Source of the DNA: Terriglobia bacterium
GTDB lineage: Bacteria > Acidobacteriota > Vicinamibacteria > Vicinamibacterales > CAVVIG01
Direction of reading: 5' to 3'
DNA length: 59,070 nucleotides
Assembly: GCA_020073005.1 (NCBI GenBank)
Contig: JAIQFX010000067.1
Coordinates: forward strand, 1-59,070
Of the stretch, positions 44,854-53,085 are shown in pieces; the stretch's first letter is position 1; every line of letters begins with the position of its first letter. The position numbers and the translations under genes are program-made. Below the pieces are notes generated by a model. That model saw only the letters and a program-made list of their open reading frames with translations, was not told the origin of the DNA and did no database searches.

Positions 44854-46310
44854 ACGCGCGCGGGATTGAGGTTGATGTAGACGTCCTTCACGCTGGAATA
44901 GACATCGAGCGCTTCGGTGCCCGGCTCGCGCGAGCCGTTGCCCGACTGCTTCACGCCGCCGAAGGGCATGTGCGGCTCGCTGCCGAACGTGCCGGCGTTC
45001 ACGACGGCGACGCCCGCGGCGATCTTGCGCGCGAAGAGCAGCGCGCGATGCACGTTCTGCGTGTGGATGCAGGCCGTCAGGCCGTACGCGGACTGATCGG
45101 CGAGCGCGAGCGCGTCCGCGAAATCCTTCGCGCGATAGAGACACGCAATTGGGCCGAAGAGCTCGCGCGTCGAAATGTCGTCGTCCGGCGCGGCGTTCTC
45201 GACGAGCGTCGGCGCGAGAAAGAATCCATGGCGATGCGCGTCATCCATCAGCCGCTCGCCACCGGTCAGGACGCGCGCGCCACGCTCGCGCGCGCGCTGC
45301 AGGACGGACAGCATGCTCGCGAGCTGCTCTTCGTTGATCACGGGGCCGAAGTCGTCGTTGTCCGACGTGCCGACCTTGAGCCTCTTCGCGCGCTCGACGA
45401 GCAGATCGCGGAAGCGATCGTAGACGGCGTCGAAAATGACGATGCGCGTGCCGGACGCGCAGCGCTGGCCGGCGTTGCTGAACGCGGACAGCAGCGTCCA
45501 CGTGGCGGCGTTGTCCAGATCGGCATCGTCGCAGACGACGAGCGGGTTCTTGCCGCCGAGCTCGAGCGAAATCTTCGCGAGCCGGCGTCCGGCGACAGCC
45601 GCGATCTCACGGCCGACGGCGGTCGATCCGGTGAACGAGATCACGGGCACGCCCGCATGCGCGACGAGCGGCGCGCCGGCCTCCTCGCCGAGTCCTTGCA
45701 CGACGTTGTAGAGACCGTCGGGCAGCCCGGCCTGCTTCGCGATCTCATGCGCGAGCCAGGCGGTGGCGGGCGTGTCTTCCGCCGCCTTCAACACCGCGGC
45801 GTTGCCGCAGATGAGCGCCGGAAACAATTTCCACGCGACGTTCGCGATCGGCGTGTTGGCGGCGACGATCAGGCCCGCGACGCCGAGCGGTTCGCGCACC
45901 GTCATCACCTGCCGGTTCGCCGTCGCGCTGGTCGTCGTGCGGCCGTAGAGCCGCTGGCCCTCGCCGGCGTAGAAATGCGCGAGCGCGATGGCGCCGCCCG
46001 TTTCGCCGAGCGCGTCCTTGGTCGACTTGCCCGTTTCAGCGGCGACCACACGCGCGAGGTCGTCGCGCCGGGCCTGCATCGCGTTCGCCACGTCGCGCAG
46101 GATTTCGCCGCGGCGGACCGGCGTCGTGTCGGCCCACGCCGGCTGCGCGGCGGCGGCGGCGGTGACCGCGGCATCCACGTCAGCGGCGCGCGACCGCGCC
46201 ACTTCGCAGAGGCGCTTGCCGGTCGCCGGATTCAGCTTGTCGAACCACTCGCCCGCGGCCGGCGACGACTCCCGGCCCGCGATGCAGTTGTGGATGCGGG
46301 ACGGAATCAC
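44850..46310 (-). CDS. NAD(P)-dependent aldehyde dehydrogenase
   Basis: 486 residues from GTG at 46310 (overlaps the SDR stop by 4 nt), the usual ALDH length. Catalytic Cys284 in NAGQRCASGTR and Glu250 in LELGGKNP; cofactor motif FTGSTAVGRE at 226-235; C-terminal PFGGVKQSGNGSREPG. Probably oxidises an aldehyde in the sugar-acid route with the neighbouring SDR and transketolase; substrate unknown. Confidence 0.9.
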   Translation of the reverse strand: MIPSRIHNCIAGRESSPAAGEWFDKLNPATGKRLCEVARSRAADVDAAVTAAAAAQPAWADTTPVRRGEILRDVANAMQARRDDLARVVAAETGKSTKDALGETGGAIALAHFYAGEGQRLYGRTTTSATANRQVMTVREPLGVAGLIVAANTPIANVAWKLFPALICGNAAVLKAAEDTPATAWLAHEIAKQAGLPDGLYNVVQGLGEEAGAPLVAHAGVPVISFTGSTAVGREIAAVAGRRLAKISLELGGKNPLVVCDDADLDNAATWTLLSAFSNAGQRCASGTRIVIFDAVYDRFRDLLVERAKRLKVGTSDNDDFGPVINEEQLASMLSVLQRARERGARVLTGGERLMDDAHRHGFFLAPTLVENAAPDDDISTRELFGPIACLYRAKDFADALALADQSAYGLTACIHTQNVHRALLFARKIAAGVAVVNAGTFGSEPHMPFGGVKQSGNGSREPGTEALDVYSSVKDVYINLNPARV

Positions 46311-47119
46311 CACGCGGTCCATCCGCCGTCGATCACGAGATTCGATCCGGTCATGTACGACGAGGCATCGGAGAGCAGGAAGACGAGGGCGCCGTTGTAC
46401 TCGTCCTCGCGCGCCATTCTTCCGAGCGGCACTCGGGCGCTGTACGCCTTCACGAACGCGGGATCCTGGTCGTTGAACACGCCGCCGAACGTGACCGTGT
46501 TCACGCGGACGTTGCGGCCCGCCCAGTACGTGGACAGGTAGCGCGTGAGATTCAGGACCGCCGACTTCGACGCCGAGTACGCGACCGGCTTGAAGAACGG
46601 ACGGCCCGACGCTCCGCGATATTCGTAGAGCCGCTGGTCCGGCGACACGAGACCGTAGGTCGACGAGACGTTCACGATCGATCCGCGCCCCGCTTCGGCC
46701 ATCTGGCCGCCGACGGTCTGGCAACAGAGCATCGTGCCCTTGACGTTCACGTCCATCACGCGATCCCATGAGCGTTCCGGATAGCTCTCGAACGGACCGT
46801 TTTCCTCCGCGGGCGCATCGGGCGGCGAGTCAATCGCGGCCGCGTTGACGAGGCCGTGGGGCACGCCCATCTGCGCGTTGACGATGTCGAGCGCCGCGTC
46901 GAGCGAGTCGCGGCTCCGGACGTCGACGCGGACGGGCAGAATGGTGTCGTGATCGGCGCCGAAACTCTTTTCCGCGCGCGCGGCGTCGGCGATCAGGTCG
47001 AACGCGGCGACGCGGACGCCTCGACGAACGAGCGCGAGGCAGAACTGCCGCCCGAGCTGACCGAACGCACCGGTGACGACGACGACGCGGCCGGAGAGAT
47101 CGAAGGGGTCCTTAGTCAA
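46307..47119 (-). CDS. Classical short-chain dehydrogenase (SDR)
   Basis: 270 residues. The only available start is TTG at 47119; an in-frame TAA two codons upstream blocks anything longer. VTGAFGQLGR at 15-24 binds cofactor; NVSSTYG supplies the serine and AYSASKSA the Tyr/Lys. Ends WTAW. The start sits at the edge of a tandem 7-bp repeat with no Shine-Dalgarno sequence visible, so translation may be weak or coupled. Confidence 0.87.
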   Translation of the reverse strand: MTKDPFDLSGRVVVVTGAFGQLGRQFCLALVRRGVRVAAFDLIADAARAEKSFGADHDTILPVRVDVRSRDSLDAALDIVNAQMGVPHGLVNAAAIDSPPDAPAEENGPFESYPERSWDRVMDVNVKGTMLCCQTVGGQMAEAGRGSIVNVSSTYGLVSPDQRLYEYRGASGRPFFKPVAYSASKSAVLNLTRYLSTYWAGRNVRVNTVTFGGVFNDQDPAFVKAYSARVPLGRMAREDEYNGALVFLLSDASSYMTGSNLVIDGGWTAW

Positions 47120-47120
47120 T

Positions 47121-47160
47121 AGTCGTTAGTCGTTAGTCGTTAGTCGTTAGTCGTTAGTCG
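47121..47160. repeat. Tandem 7-bp repeat (TTAGTCG), nearly six copies
   Basis: Five exact TTAGTCG units (47126-47160) preceded by a partial AGTCG, with a degenerate TTAGTCAAT just before. It fills the gap between the HAD phosphatase and the SDR; the phosphatase stop (TAA on the minus strand) is inside the last unit. Confidence 0.9.
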
Positions 47161-47687
47161 CCCGTCGCGTAGCGCGGTTCCTTCAGGACCGCGTTCCTCG
47201 CGCTCACGATCGCGTCGCACACCTCGCGCACGGCGCCGCGGCCGCCGCACGCGGTCGTCCGGTACACGGCGGCGCCGAGCACGTCGTGATGCGCGTCCTG
47301 GACGACGATCGGCAGGCCGACCGCCTCGAGGCACGCGAGATCGTTGATGTCGTTGCCGACGAACGCGACGTCCTCGAGCGTGACGCCGAGTTCCGCGGCC
47401 AGCGCGCGCACGGCGCTCAGCTTGTCGTCGCAGCCCTGCACGCAGCGCATCGCGAGCTTGCGGCTGCGCGCCGACACGACGGGATTGGTTTCCTTGGACA
47501 CGATCACGGTGTCGACGCCGGCCTGCGTCAGCGTCGCGATGCCAAGCCCGTCGCCTCGCCAGCACCGCACGCTCTCGACGCCGTCCTGCGACACGTACAC
47601 GGTGTTGTCGGTGAACACGCCGTCGAAGTCGAACACGACGAGCCGGACGCGGCGCAAGAGCGCGTCGAGATCGCGGCCGGCCGTCAT
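47154..47687 (-). CDS. KdsC-like HAD phosphatase
   Basis: 177 residues from ATG at 47687 (ATGA overlap with NeuB-type gene). HAD motif VFDFDGVFTDN with Asp20 and Asp22, SKETNPVVSARS as motif II/III region, and GNDINDLACL as motif IV: a C0-type cap-less phosphatase like KdsC or sialate-9-phosphatase. It would remove the phosphate from the ulosonic acid phosphate formed by the synthase just before it. Last codon and stop are in the 7-bp repeat. Confidence 0.88.
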   Translation of the reverse strand: MTAGRDLDALLRRVRLVVFDFDGVFTDNTVYVSQDGVESVRCWRGDGLGIATLTQAGVDTVIVSKETNPVVSARSRKLAMRCVQGCDDKLSAVRALAAELGVTLEDVAFVGNDINDLACLEAVGLPIVVQDAHHDVLGAAVYRTTACGGRGAVREVCDAIVSARNAVLKEPRYATGD

Positions 47688-48733
47688 CGCAGATCCTCGA
47701 ACGCAATCGTGTCGTCCTCGGCGAGATCGCGCCGCAGCGTGCGCCCGAGCACTGACGGCAGCTGGTACGGCGGCAGGCCGTCGTTCGGCGACTTGATCGC
47801 GACGTCGACGGCCGACAGCACGTGACCCGCCTTGAGGCCCCGCGCGGCGACGAGCTTCTTGCCCATCTTGAAGAGCGGCTTCTTCTCGACGGCAAGCGGC
47901 GTCTTCGCGCCCGAACCGAGCGCCACACGCACACGCCGCAAATCCCGCACGAGCTTGCGCATCCCCTCCGGCTCGAGCGAGTACGCGTGGTCGGTGCCCT
48001 TCGACGCGCGGTTCAGCGTGAAGTGCTTTTCGATCACGCGCGCGCCGAGGATGTACGCGATGTCCGCCATCGCGATGCCGTTCTGGTGATCGGAGAGGCC
48101 GACGACCGTGTCCGGATAGCGCTCGCGGAATGTCGCGATGACGCGGAGGTTCATGTCCGCCGGCTCGGCCGGATAACTCGCCGTACACTGCAGCAGGCAC
48201 AGGCGCGGGTTGATCGCCATCACCGTGTCGTGCGCCCGCTGCACGTCCTCCATCGAGCCACCGCCCGTGCTGACGATCACCGGCTTGCCGATCCGCGCCA
48301 CGTGCGCGAGCAGCGGCACGTTGTTGAGATCGCCCGACGCAATCTTGTAGGCGGGCACATCCAGCTTCGCGAGGAAATCGGCGCTCTCGACGTCGAACGC
48401 CGTCGCGAAGAACGTGACGCCGATTCCAGCCGCGTACTGCTTCAGCTCGACGTACTGATCCCAGCCGAACTCGAGCGCTTCACGATGCGCGCCGTAGGTC
48501 GCGCCGAAACTGTTCTCGTTGTCGTAGGGCGACTCGTACATCGCGCGCGTGTAGAGCGTGCGGTTGCTCCGTTTCTGGAGCTTGACGGCGTCGACGCCGC
48601 AGTCTTTCGCCGCGCGGAACAGCTCCTTGGCCTTCTCCACGCTGCCCTGGTGGTTGTGGCCGATCTCCGCGATGACGTAGCAATCGCCGTCGTCGTGCAC
48701 CCGCGTTCCATCGATGATCAGCGCTCGAGACAT
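47684..48733 (-). CDS. neuB: NeuB-type ulosonic acid synthase, second copy
   Basis: 349 residues from ATG at 48733, overlapping the GT2 gene by 16 nt; an arginine-rich upstream extension is rejected. AEIGHNHQG at 22-30, VKLQKRSN, LSDHQNG and IEKHFTL carry the PEP and metal-binding residues; the C-terminal SAF-like part is present. It uses KLQKR where the first NeuB (3395) has KFQTY, so the two probably differ in substrate. Adjacent phosphatase suggests a phosphorylated product, as for SiaB/NeuB of the 9-phosphate type. Confidence 0.9.
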   Translation of the reverse strand: MSRALIIDGTRVHDDGDCYVIAEIGHNHQGSVEKAKELFRAAKDCGVDAVKLQKRSNRTLYTRAMYESPYDNENSFGATYGAHREALEFGWDQYVELKQYAAGIGVTFFATAFDVESADFLAKLDVPAYKIASGDLNNVPLLAHVARIGKPVIVSTGGGSMEDVQRAHDTVMAINPRLCLLQCTASYPAEPADMNLRVIATFRERYPDTVVGLSDHQNGIAMADIAYILGARVIEKHFTLNRASKGTDHAYSLEPEGMRKLVRDLRRVRVALGSGAKTPLAVEKKPLFKMGKKLVAARGLKAGHVLSAVDVAIKSPNDGLPPYQLPSVLGRTLRRDLAEDDTIAFEDLR

Positions 48734-50697
48734 AACGCTCCGGGCGCCGCCAGATCGACCAGATGGCGGTACGGATTGTCGCCGGACGCCAGCAGCGCCG
48801 GCGGGACGCTCTGCGCGAGATGGTACGGGCGCGCGATGTGGATCAGGGGATCGAATAGGGAGATGAACCGTCCTCCGGCGAGATTGACCCAGTCGCGACG
48901 ATTGAGCCACAGGCGCTTCGCGCCCGGTCGCGCGCCGAGGAACAAGAAGCGCGCCACGTAGTGCACGCCGCGGGCCCGCAGACGCGTCCACAGTGTATTC
49001 GACGCCGCAAGGAACGCAAATTTCCGCCGGTAGATGGCCCAGTTGTCGATGCCGCCCATGTCGCGCCGAACCTTTTCCGCGTCGTCGTCGCCTTCCGCCC
49101 ATGCGCGGTGATGGAGGACGGAGATCGCCTTCGTCATGACGACGCGATGGCCGGTAGAGAGGATCGACGCGGTCAGGTCGGGATCGATGGTGTACATCCG
49201 GTACGACTGGTTGAAGAACCCGACGCTGCGGAGAAGCGCGGTCGGCATGACTCCGTGATTGCAGTTGAGCACGCCGTACTCCGACAACCCTCCCCTGTAC
49301 GCCTCGTGGCGGCCGGAGCCCATCGTGTCCTTCATCTTCAGGCCAACCATGCCGATCGTGTCGTCGGACTCGAGAATCGACACGGCGAGATCGAGGCTGC
49401 CCGGCACGATTTCGGTGTCGTCGCTCAGCCAGCACGAATAGCGGCTGTCGACGTGCCGCCAGACCTCGTTGTGGGACCGCGCGTGACCGATGCGGGCGCC
49501 CTGCAGCACCGGAGTGACGGCGGGGTGCGATTGAAGGAATTCGATCGTGCCGTCGGTCGAGCCGGCATCGATCACGATCAGCTCGAACGAGAGCTGTGTG
49601 CCGTTCACGATGGACTCGATGACGCGACGCAGCTGGCTGAGCCGGTTTAGCGTCCCCATCAAGATGACGAGGTTCCGGCTTCGCGTGTTGACGATGGGGA
49701 GCACGGCCTCCGTCAGACGGGGGCCGTGACCGGGCGTGTCGGCGGTTGCGGCGCGATCGAACGGGTCGGCATGGCGCGGAGCGCGCTTCACCGGGTTGCC
49801 GGGCGATGCGAGCCGCCGTTCTGGAATCGCCTGCGCCAGATGGTACGGCAGACCCAGGTGCAGGATCGGATCGAGGATCGAAATGAAGCGTCCGCCCGCG
49901 AGGTTGACCCAATCGCGCCGGTTCAGCCAGAGACGCCGCCCGTCCGGCGAGGCGCCGAGGAAGAGCACGCGGGCCACGTAGTGGACGAGCCGCGCGCGGA
50001 GGCGGGCCGGCCACGTGCGCGTCGGCGCGAGGAACGCGAACTTCTCCTGATAGATGCCGGCGTTGTCGATGCCGCCCAGATCGCGGGCGACTTTGGCGTC
50101 GATTTCGGGGCCTTCGCGTTCGGCCCACTCGCGGTGGTGCAGGACTGCCACGTCGCGCGTCATCACGACCCGATGCCCGGCGCAAAGTACGGACGCCGTC
50201 AGATCGGGGTCGATCATGTACGAGCGGTAGCCCTCGTTGAAAAAGCCCACGTCGCGCGCGATCGACGTGCGCAGGACACCGTGGTTGCAGTTGAGGACGC
50301 CGTACTCGGAAATGCCGCCGCGATACGCTTCGTCGCGGCCCGGCCCTTTGGTGTCCTTCATCTTGAGCCCGACCATGCCGATCGCCGGATGCGCCTCGAG
50401 AATCCGCACGGCGGCATCCAGGCTGCCGTGCACGACTTCCGTGTCGTCGCTCAACCAGCAGCTGTAGCGGCTCTCGACGTGGCGCCACACCCGGTTGTAG
50501 CAGCGTGCGGTGCCCAGCAGCGCCCCCTGCAGCACGGGCGTGACGCGCGGATCGTTCTGGATGTACTCGATGGTTCCGTCCGTCGATCCTCCGTCGATCA
50601 CGATCAGCTCGTGCGCCGTCCGCGTGCCCTCCACGATCGAGTCGATGACCTGGCGCAGCTGATCGAGACGGTTGTACGTCGCGACCATGATGACGAG
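48718..50697 (-). repeat. In-gene tandem duplication, 1026-bp period
   Basis: The coding region consists of two homologous halves, roughly 49747-50697 and 48718-49671, joined by a non-repeated linker of about 25 codons containing a basic/proline stretch. Divergence between halves is clear, so the duplication is old rather than an assembly error. Confidence 0.75.
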
Positions 50698-50727
50698 GTG
50701 ATCGCTGCGCTGGTTGATTCTGGTCAC
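48718..50727 (-). CDS. Double GT2 glycosyltransferase (two tandem copies)
   Basis: 669 residues from GTG at 50727. Two full GT-A units in one chain: residues about 11-327 and 353-669. Each has LIVIDxGSTDGTIE, YSCWLSDDTE (metal site), VGLKMKDT, EYGVLNCNHGV, IDPDLTAS and RRDWVNLAGGRFIS at the same spacing, a period of 342 residues (1026 bp). Both copies keep the metal motif, so both may be active, perhaps adding alternate sugars. Overlaps the synthase gene by 16 nt. Confidence 0.88.
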   Translation of the reverse strand: MTRINQRSDHLVIMVATYNRLDQLRQVIDSIVEGTRTAHELIVIDGGSTDGTIEYIQNDPRVTPVLQGALLGTARCYNRVWRHVESRYSCWLSDDTEVVHGSLDAAVRILEAHPAIGMVGLKMKDTKGPGRDEAYRGGISEYGVLNCNHGVLRTSIARDVGFFNEGYRSYMIDPDLTASVLCAGHRVVMTRDVAVLHHREWAEREGPEIDAKVARDLGGIDNAGIYQEKFAFLAPTRTWPARLRARLVHYVARVLFLGASPDGRRLWLNRRDWVNLAGGRFISILDPILHLGLPYHLAQAIPERRLASPGNPVKRAPRHADPFDRAATADTPGHGPRLTEAVLPIVNTRSRNLVILMGTLNRLSQLRRVIESIVNGTQLSFELIVIDAGSTDGTIEFLQSHPAVTPVLQGARIGHARSHNEVWRHVDSRYSCWLSDDTEIVPGSLDLAVSILESDDTIGMVGLKMKDTMGSGRHEAYRGGLSEYGVLNCNHGVMPTALLRSVGFFNQSYRMYTIDPDLTASILSTGHRVVMTKAISVLHHRAWAEGDDDAEKVRRDMGGIDNWAIYRRKFAFLAASNTLWTRLRARGVHYVARFLFLGARPGAKRLWLNRRDWVNLAGGRFISLFDPLIHIARPYHLAQSVPPALLASGDNPYRHLVDLAAPGALCLER

Positions 50728-50731
50728 GGCC

Positions 50732-52099
50732 TCAGGACTGCCACAGCGCGGAGAGCCGCGCCGCGTTCCGGACGTCGTCCGTGCTGCGGCCCACGGGGAC
50801 GTAATTGATTCCCGGCCGGCCGCTCAGCTTCCTCGCCAGCAGCCGCCAGCAGTCGACCACCGTCACCGTCACGCCCGGGCGGGCGATGTCCTGGGCCTCG
50901 AGCGCCTGATACGCCGGATCCGGCGTCGCGATCACGATGACCGACGCCTGACGCAGGCAGTCCTTCAGCGAATCGAGCACGAGGCCGTGGTCCTTCAGTT
51001 CCTGCGACGCGAGCGCGGCGGCCAGCGGGTCGTGCGCCACGACACGAGCGCCGTGACGCGACAGCGTCTTGGCGAGCGCGATGCCCTGCGACTCCTCGAT
51101 CACGTGGGAGAACGGCTTGTAGGCCAGCCCCAGCACGGCGACCGTGGCCCCGTGCGGAATCGAGAGGCGCAGGCGCTCCAGCACGGTTCCGGCCAGCGCG
51201 CGATTCGTGCGGTCGGTCGTTTCCGCCAGATCGGCGCGCGTGCCGAGCACCCGCGCCAGATACCCGAGCGCGACGTTGTCGCGCGGAAAGCACGGACCGC
51301 CGAAGCCGAGCGCGCCCGTGAGGTACTTCCGGCCGATGCGCGCGTCGAAGCCGAGCGCATCGCTCACGACGTCGACGTCGCCGCCGGGAATCCGCTCGCA
51401 GAGATCCGCCAGCATGTTCGCGTACGCAACCTTCGTCGTGACGAATGTGTTCACGGCGATCTTGGTGAGCTCCGCGTTCTCGAGCGTCATGCGCCGGCAC
51501 GGCGGCTGCTTCGGCATGATGGCCGCGTACGCGGCCTCGAGCGCGCGGCCGGACCGCTCGTCGAACTCGCCGACGAGCGTGAAGTCCGGGTGCAGGAAGT
51601 CGCGGATCACGCTGCCGAGCGCGATGAATTCCGGGCTGTAACACAGGCCAAAGTCCGCGCCGCACGTCTTGCCCGAGCGCTGTTCGAGGATCGGCAGCAG
51701 CCCGTATCGCGTCGAGCCGGGCAGCACCGTGCTCGTGAGGACCACGACGTGATAACCGGCCTTCTGCGCGAGCGCGTCGCCGATTTCGCCGAACGCCCAC
51801 GCCGCGTACTGAAGTGAGAACCCGCCCGACTCGTCGCTCGGCGTCGGCACGATGACGAACGTCACATCCGAGTCGAGGATCGCCTCGCGGTGGCTCGTCG
51901 TCGCGCGCAGGCGCTCACGGTTGGCGGCGATGAGATCGTCGAGACCGGTCTCCTGCACCGGCGCGCGGCCGGCATTGACGGCGTCGACGGCGTGCGCGTT
52001 CACGTCGACGCCGATGACATTGAATCCGCGGCTCGCGATCGCCGCCGCCATGCTCGCGCCGAGCTTGCCGAGTCCGACGATGGAATAGGTATGAGGCAT
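50732..52099 (-). CDS. UDP-glucose/GDP-mannose dehydrogenase family protein
   Basis: Oxidises a nucleotide sugar at C6 to a uronic acid with two NAD. 455 residues from ATG at 52099. SIVGLGKLGAS at 6-16 binds NAD; the catalytic Cys270 sits in GFGGPCFPRDN; YSPEFIALGS and the C-terminal VLGLAYKPFSHVIEES follow. The start GLGKLG and the next gene (GDP-mannose epimerase type) hint at a GDP-sugar substrate, but the UDP/GDP choice is not decided by sequence. Confidence 0.9.
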   Translation of the reverse strand: MPHTYSIVGLGKLGASMAAAIASRGFNVIGVDVNAHAVDAVNAGRAPVQETGLDDLIAANRERLRATTSHREAILDSDVTFVIVPTPSDESGGFSLQYAAWAFGEIGDALAQKAGYHVVVLTSTVLPGSTRYGLLPILEQRSGKTCGADFGLCYSPEFIALGSVIRDFLHPDFTLVGEFDERSGRALEAAYAAIMPKQPPCRRMTLENAELTKIAVNTFVTTKVAYANMLADLCERIPGGDVDVVSDALGFDARIGRKYLTGALGFGGPCFPRDNVALGYLARVLGTRADLAETTDRTNRALAGTVLERLRLSIPHGATVAVLGLAYKPFSHVIEESQGIALAKTLSRHGARVVAHDPLAAALASQELKDHGLVLDSLKDCLRQASVIVIATPDPAYQALEAQDIARPGVTVTVVDCWRLLARKLSGRPGINYVPVGRSTDDVRNAARLSALWQS

Positions 52100-52101
52100 C
52101 G

Positions 52102-53085
52102 TTATCGCGTCGTGGCCACTTGCTGCCGCACCTGCGCTTCAATCCACACGTAGGTGCGCTTCAATCCTTCTTCGAGAGAAATCCGCGGCTCCCAGCCGAG
52201 CACCTGCCGGAGCTGGGTGTTGTCCGAGTTGCGGCCCCGCACGCCCTGCGGCCCCGGCACGTGGCGCTTGCCGAGCGTCACGCCCGCGATCGCCGACACG
52301 ATGTCGGCGAGCTGGTTGATCGTCACCAGCCGGTCCTGGCCGAGGTTCAGCGGATCGTGGTGGTTCGACGCCATGAGCCGCGTCAGGCCATCGAGGCAGT
52401 CGTCGATGTAGCAGAACGATCGGGTCTGCTCGCCGTCGCCCCAGATCTCGATCGCGGTCTGTCCGGTCAGCTTCGCGATCGCGACCTTGCGGCACATCGC
52501 GGCGGGCGCCTTCTCGCGGCCGCCGTCCCACGTGCCGAGCGGACCGAAGATGTTGTGGAAGCGCACGACGCGCGTTTCGATCCCGTAGTCCTCGCGGTAG
52601 TGCATGCACAGCCGCTCGGTGATCAGCTTCTCCCAGCCGTACGCATCCTGCGGCTGCGCCGGATACGCGTCGTCCTCCTTGAGCGGCGTGACGGCGGCGT
52701 CGGTCTGCTTGAATTCCGGATAGACGCACGCCGACGACGTGTAGAGGTACCGCGTGACGCCGTTCTGCTTCGCGCCCTCGAGCGTGTTGAGATTGATCAG
52801 CGCGTTGTTGTGGAGGATCGTCGCGTGATGCGCGGAGATGTAGCCCATCCCGCCCATGTCGGCGGCCAGCGCGTAGACATGATCGACGCCGCGCGTCGCC
52901 GCGAGCGCGTTGGAGGGCTCGCGGAGATCCTTCAACAGGAAATCGTCGGCGTCGGTCGGCGCGTACTCAGGGCGCTTCACGTCGACGCCGCGCACCCAGT
53001 GGCCTTGCTTCTTCAGGTACGTCACCAGGTGATGGCCGATGAAGCCGCCGGCGCCGGTGACCAGAATCTTCTTCACGTCGCTCAT
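52102..53085 (-). CDS. GDP-mannose 3,5-epimerase-like enzyme
   Basis: 327 residues from ATG at 53085. Resembles plant GDP-mannose 3',5'-epimerase: AADMGGMGYI (75-84), TSSACVYPEFKQ (Cys120), QDAYGWEKL (Tyr149, Lys153), FHNIFGPLGTWDGGREKAPAA (Lys192) and PGPQGVRGRNSDN. The catalytic Cys and Lys known from the plant enzyme are both kept. Product would be GDP-L-galactose or GDP-L-gulose. Adjacent to a nucleotide-sugar dehydrogenase and NadE, 4-nt overlap. Confidence 0.85.
   Translation of the reverse strand: MSDVKKILVTGAGGFIGHHLVTYLKKQGHWVRGVDVKRPEYAPTDADDFLLKDLREPSNALAATRGVDHVYALAADMGGMGYISAHHATILHNNALINLNTLEGAKQNGVTRYLYTSSACVYPEFKQTDAAVTPLKEDDAYPAQPQDAYGWEKLITERLCMHYREDYGIETRVVRFHNIFGPLGTWDGGREKAPAAMCRKVAIAKLTGQTAIEIWGDGEQTRSFCYIDDCLDGLTRLMASNHHDPLNLGQDRLVTINQLADIVSAIAGVTLGKRHVPGPQGVRGRNSDNTQLRQVLGWEPRISLEEGLKRTYVWIEAQVRQQVATTR

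Noticed and set aside
47121-47160. Tandem repeat as a CRISPR remnant
   Set aside because: Units are 7 bp, directly abutting, without spacers or cas genes.
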